From assembly GCF_024166365.1 (NCBI RefSeq), contig NC_064820.1, positions 146,278,001-146,342,000 on the forward strand: 64,000 nucleotides of DNA, in the 5' to 3' direction. This document shows, piece by piece, positions 59,831 to 64,000 of this stretch (position 1 is its first letter; every line of letters begins with the position of its first letter). The DNA comes from Elephas maximus indicus (Eukaryota; Chordata; Mammalia; Proboscidea; Elephantidae). The notes beneath the pieces are model-generated. The model did not search any database. It worked only from the letters and a program-made list of their open reading frames with translations, and had not been told where the DNA came from. A program made the translations under genes and the position numbers.

Positions 59831-60814
59831 ACACTAACAAGATGAAACCCAAAGTCCAATTCCCCTTGAGTCTGGGCTACACAAGCTAGAAAACCATGCT
59901 TTCCTAGGGCACATACGAGACACCTGTCAAAACTAAGCACTAGACTTTATCACCGATTCTGTATACACAAAATACCGCTAGCCTTGAGCAAGTGTACTTC
60001 TTTTTAAATAAAGTCAATATGCAGAAATTGTGATTTATACAACAGAAACTAAAACCTGCTGATAATCCCCCATACACAAATAAACTTAAAGAAACCCCAG
60101 TCATGACATACCCACATGCACAAATTCCAAATGTCTATTTCTGCCTGCCTCACAAGTTTTAACATGTTCTTTTTCAGATAAGATATGGAAACGGGAGCTG
60201 AAGAGTAATCTATTATGCCATTAGTACCAATATTTACTGCACAGCCCCTGCTCTATCCGGAAAACATGTCTGGGAGAAGGACACAGTAACTCTGTACATG
60301 AGTAGGATACACTAGTGCTGTAAAACTCAAATGTGGATCTCGGGTCCCTCATCCAGCTGCTTAGGTCTCTCTTTAAGACTCCAGCAACATTTTTACACTC
60401 CAAAAGTCAGAGGCTACTTGACTGCAACACTGGGACTTGGGTGGCAAAGACTGTGTCATCAGGAAGAGCCCAAAAACTCTAGATTCACTAAGGGGAATGA
60501 TCCTCCAGGTTGAAGGAGCCTTCCATCACAGACAACAGGGAGCCCGAAATGCTACAAAGAGCATACTGATACAGCTAACTTTTTTACAATCATACTTTGC
60601 TACAGTTGTCAATAAACTTTAGCACCTAGCAATAAATTAGACCTAAAGAAGGATTTAGAAATGTAAGTGCAGCTCACAGAGGTGGAGTTCTACTGCTGAG
60701 AGGAACAACTGCAAGTCAGTCACAGTCTAGCTTCCTTCCAGACACAGCCCTTCCCTCTGTCATCATGAAAACACCTCAAGACCCCATGCCCTCATCAAAA
60801 TGAAACACACTTAA
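59831..60814. other. Unassigned sequence downstream of the minus-strand gene
   Basis: No repeats or frames of note. It lies just beyond the inferred polyadenylation site at about 60820. Confidence 0.4.
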
Positions 60815-60840
60815 TGAAATCATGGATTTATATCTTTCCA

Positions 60841-60846
60841 TTTATT
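60841..60846 (-). terminator. Polyadenylation signal AATAAA (minus strand)
   Basis: TTTATT on the plus strand. A GT-rich element follows on the transcript side (about 60805-60815). Distal end of the terminal exon. Confidence 0.5.
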
Positions 60847-62198
60847 TTTTAAAATCTTATTCAAAATATTAAATAATACAATTTCAGATATGAAAAAAAT
60901 TACTGCAATAAAACAGTTGTATTTCCATTGTGCTTCCCTTCCTTATTAGGACAGTAAATTGTCCACCTGGAAGAAATGATGGACTGCCCTGCTTCTTCCA
61001 TTTCTTTATAAAGCGCAAACCCACTGACTCGTCTGGGCTTTGTGGATGGGTGTTTACAGAATATTAGGGATAATGTTTTCTAAAAAGTTGTACAATGACA
61101 CTTTAAGTCAACCATGGTTCAAATCACATATTTACATAGTGATCAATTCTTTATGATAGAAAGATAGTCAAAAATAAAATACAGTAAATACTTTCTAGTC
61201 ACTGTAAATAAACAAAGAAAATAAAACAAGTACAGGGGGAAAATAGGGCAGCGTACACATGTATCTTTTATGTATACAAACAACTTCATTCAGGTATAAT
61301 TAACATTTGAAAGACCTAGATACAATTTTATTTAAGTGATAATGGCCCCTAAGATTTATTCAAACTTACTATAAAATAATAAACAAAGTAAGCAAATCTT
61401 ATATAATTTTCACCTCTGCCCCTTGCATGAAGGCTTGAAGGAACCCATGCTACAATCAATTGCTAGCTAAAAGCAACCATATATGTATTTGATATTTTAT
61501 CACAATTTCTACTTCTAAACTTAATTCAGTAAATCAAACAAAAAATATCTCTATAACATTTATCTATGCCCATTGCAAGTTGCAAAGTTTCTATTGCCAG
61601 AATTTCTAGACACATTTAATGTGTACCTAAAAGTGGGGTCAATTTGAGCAATATCATTATCTTAAATTATGTTTAAATTATCCAAAAATATCCAGAGCAG
61701 TTTTTCTGAAAGGAAAAATGTTACTTAAATGCAAAGTACTATCACATATATCCTTGTACATGACAGTTTGAAAGCACAAAATAATGCGTGCTTAATAGTT
61801 TTTTTTTTTTTTGAATAGTATTTGGATGGTAGAGAATCTGAGTCAGCAGTACCAGATATTTTAGGATTTTGTTACGAATTTGGGATTTTTTAAAAGTAAC
61901 ATTACAAATACTTCCAGAAGTATGGTAAAGAAATCTAAAACAAAAAAACTAACACAGTAAATATAAGGTAATGCTCAGCTCTACATTTTGGACACCTGAT
62001 TGAATTCAACTCTAAAAGTGTAGATAAAAAACCATATACTCCTTGTTTGTGAATTTAATTTCCAAAGCACCAAGGCAAAACAAAGAGGGACCCACCTCCC
62101 ATTTAAATACCAATTGTCTATGGCAAACATCTGCACAATATCATATAAAAAGTCAAGCAAACAATATTATATAATAAGCAAACTCAAATCACAGTATT

Positions 62199-62330
62199 TT
62201 AAAAAATATAATCATTGGTAATCTTCAGAGAAGGCATTGCCTCATTAACATTCTGGTCGAGACGATGATATTCCACTGTTTTGGAACAAAGACCATCACG
62301 CCATTTCCGGCTTTGAACCAGAAGAAAAAT
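62199..62330 (-). CDS. C-terminal 43 residues of an unidentified host protein
   Basis: The minus strand shows TTTTATTCCAG, a splice acceptor with a T-rich tract, then an open frame of exactly 44 codons to a TAA (62201-62199), so the intron would be phase 0. The product starts with a hydrophobic IFLLV, then a basic RKWRDG segment and a hydrophilic tail ending in NDYIF. This is compatible with the end of a membrane segment and a cytosolic tail, which is inference. I do not recognise the protein. A second frame is open for about 34 codons with no better look, so the choice rests on the exact phase and the long UTR. Upstream exons lie beyond the window. Confidence 0.5.
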   Translation of the reverse strand: MFLLVQSRKWRDGLCSKTVEYHRLDQNVNEAMPSLKITNDYIF

Positions 62331-62340
62331 CTGGAATAAA

Positions 62341-64000
62341 ACAAAATTAATTAGATACGCAAAAGAAAACATGGAGGATACGGTAAAAGTTTTTATAACA
62401 ATTGAATTCTCACTCTCCTACGTTCCCAAATACAAAGAGTGAAATATCAACTACAACAACAAAAAAGGCTATTTTGTTTTCCATCTTGTAAACAACACTA
62501 GAGTGCATCTCAAATTTTAATGTATATATAAGGAGTGCCTGTTAAAGACTCATATTCCTGGGCTTTACTTTCAGAGATTGAGTTAGTAGATTTCAGCAGA
62601 GCCCAGGAACCCACTTGTTTAACAAGGCCTAGGTGTTTAGAAGAGAGATGGTCCAATCCTAAACACTGGGATAAAATACCACTGGCATTCAAAATTTTGT
62701 CCACTGACAAGTATTTACAAAGCCAGTGGTAAGGAGACATTGAGCTACAAAAAACCAGAAGGGTTTGTTTGCTTATTTTTTTAACTCAAAACCGCAAACA
62801 AAATATTAGAAGCACTGACCCTCAAAGCTGGAAGGCATTTTGAAATTATCCGGTCTAGTTTTGCCATTTCTCACGTATGAAAATCAAAGCCCAAAGGTAA
62901 CGTGCCAGAAATCACAAACCAATTTACTGTAAAGTCAAGAATTGAGATTTCCTGACTCATAAGCTTTAAAAAGGAAATTTTGTGTGCACTTTCCAATTAA
63001 ATATTCTGAAAGGCCTAAATATTCCAAGACACACCCCCTCATTAAATTGCCCGTTCAGTCCTATTTATGCGTTCTTTGCCAAGTGTAATCCAACAAACAT
63101 TCTTATGTCATTTAAAACGTGGTAGAATTATAAATATTCCAGTACTGAAATGTTCATCACAATACTGTTTCTGAAACCAAAAATTGGAAACAATCTAAAC
63201 GTGCAACAAGGGAAACAGCTAACTAAATTGTGCAGCTATTAAATCATGTCTTCAAAGAATATTAATGATACTTAAAATGTTCATGATTTCTTAGGTTAAA
63301 AACGAGATAAAAATCACCATATGAGATCAAATTCACTTAAAATTTATAACACACACATATATGTGTCTATTTATATACACATTTACAGATTAGAAATACA
63401 CCAAACATTACTAATGCCCAGCACTAGGTGGTAGCTTAAGTTTTCTATACTTTTACTTTCTGAACGCCCTAAAATAAAAACACTTTTAAAAACAGAAAAA
63501 AAAAAAATTATTTCAAAAATAATGAAGTTCAATGTTTAATGAATTAAAGGACAAAAGTATTAATCTTTCTCCACAAGTATACCCACTGAAGCAGCATTGC
63601 TAAATCAAGATATGAAAACTTTTTTTAAAAAATAATTTGGCTTTGGTTTCGCTTATTAAGAAATAATTTGAACTGGAATTGGTACAACCAGAACGGAATG
63701 AATGAGAATTAGGACACACTTTGAAAAATGTAACCGATATCACTGAATAACCCATGTAGAAATTATTAAATGGGAACATAATTTGCCGTGTAAATTTTTA
63801 CCTTAAACACAACAAAATATCATTAGAAAAAGAATTTGACTACTTCTTTTCTTAGAAGCACATGTAGTCAAGCTTCCTTCAATTTGTTAAAATACTCTGC
63901 AGATTTATAAACTGATTAGACATCTCAATACTTAAACTTGACTTAAAAATTTTTTAAAAACCCTGAAATCTTCAAAAGCATTAATAAGAAATATGACTGA
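62341..64000 (-). other. Last intron of the minus-strand gene (partial)
   Basis: No exon-like frame was seen. About 63120-63330 and 63650-63830 resemble old L1 3' ends. An A-run lies at 63497-63508. The upstream donor lies outside the window. Confidence 0.4.

Larger units (their letters stand above)
60815..62330 (-). other. Terminal exon of a host gene (coding end plus about 1.4 kb 3' UTR)
   Basis: The exon runs from the splice acceptor at 62331 to a polyadenylation site. Coding part 62330-62199, UTR 62198 to about 60815. The UTR is AT-rich and nearly repeat-free, unlike the rest of the window. AATAAA lies at 60846-60841 on the minus strand, with a GT-rich stretch (GTGTGTTTTC, near 60812) just downstream. 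Other AATAAA sites (near 61325 and 61355) could give shorter UTRs. Confidence 0.55.

Overview
This is a mammalian nuclear window with no complete protein-coding gene. It points to an afrotherian, most likely a proboscidean such as elephant. Three repeat classes support this: a BovB-like RTE LINE in many copies, tRNA-derived AfroSINE-type SINEs whose 3' ends match the RTE 3' end, and a distinctive L1 with a long shared 3' UTR. Family names come from recognition by eye; no database search was run.

Layout. 1-10370: an RTE copy (1611-4594), antisense L1 pieces, scattered SINEs and some unassigned sequence. 10372-24480: a deep nest. An RTE is split by a 5'-truncated L1, which is split by a near full-length L1, which is split by a 4.1 kb element (L1 5' UTR, ORF1 and part of the endonuclease, no reverse transcriptase), which carries a SINE. 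Target-site duplications (TSDs) or resumed sequence support each junction. 24494-27662: the best preserved RTE, with long endonuclease and reverse-transcriptase reading frames. 28323-32161: a nuclear copy of mitochondrial DNA (NUMT) running tRNA-Phe, 12S, tRNA-Val, 16S, tRNA-Leu, partial ND1, broken by three SINEs. 32960-38080: the longest repeat-poor stretch, with no recognised gene. 38080-54100: HAL1-like and L1 elements invaded by RTEs, SINEs and a probable solo LTR. 54105-59830: an L1 tail carrying a probable 3' transduction inside a MIR, then an RTE split by an ERVL/MaLR-like provirus with two LTRs. 60815-62330: on the minus strand, a convincing last exon and 3' UTR of a host gene that continues beyond the window; I could not identify the gene.

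The L1 and RTE LINEs supply the insertion machinery, and the SINEs appear to ride the RTE through their shared 3' end. All LINE reading frames seen here are broken. I found no undescribed coding system. The most unusual items are the half-L1-like element, the repeated SINE insertions at one target site, the candidate L1 3' transduction, and the SINE-marked NUMT.
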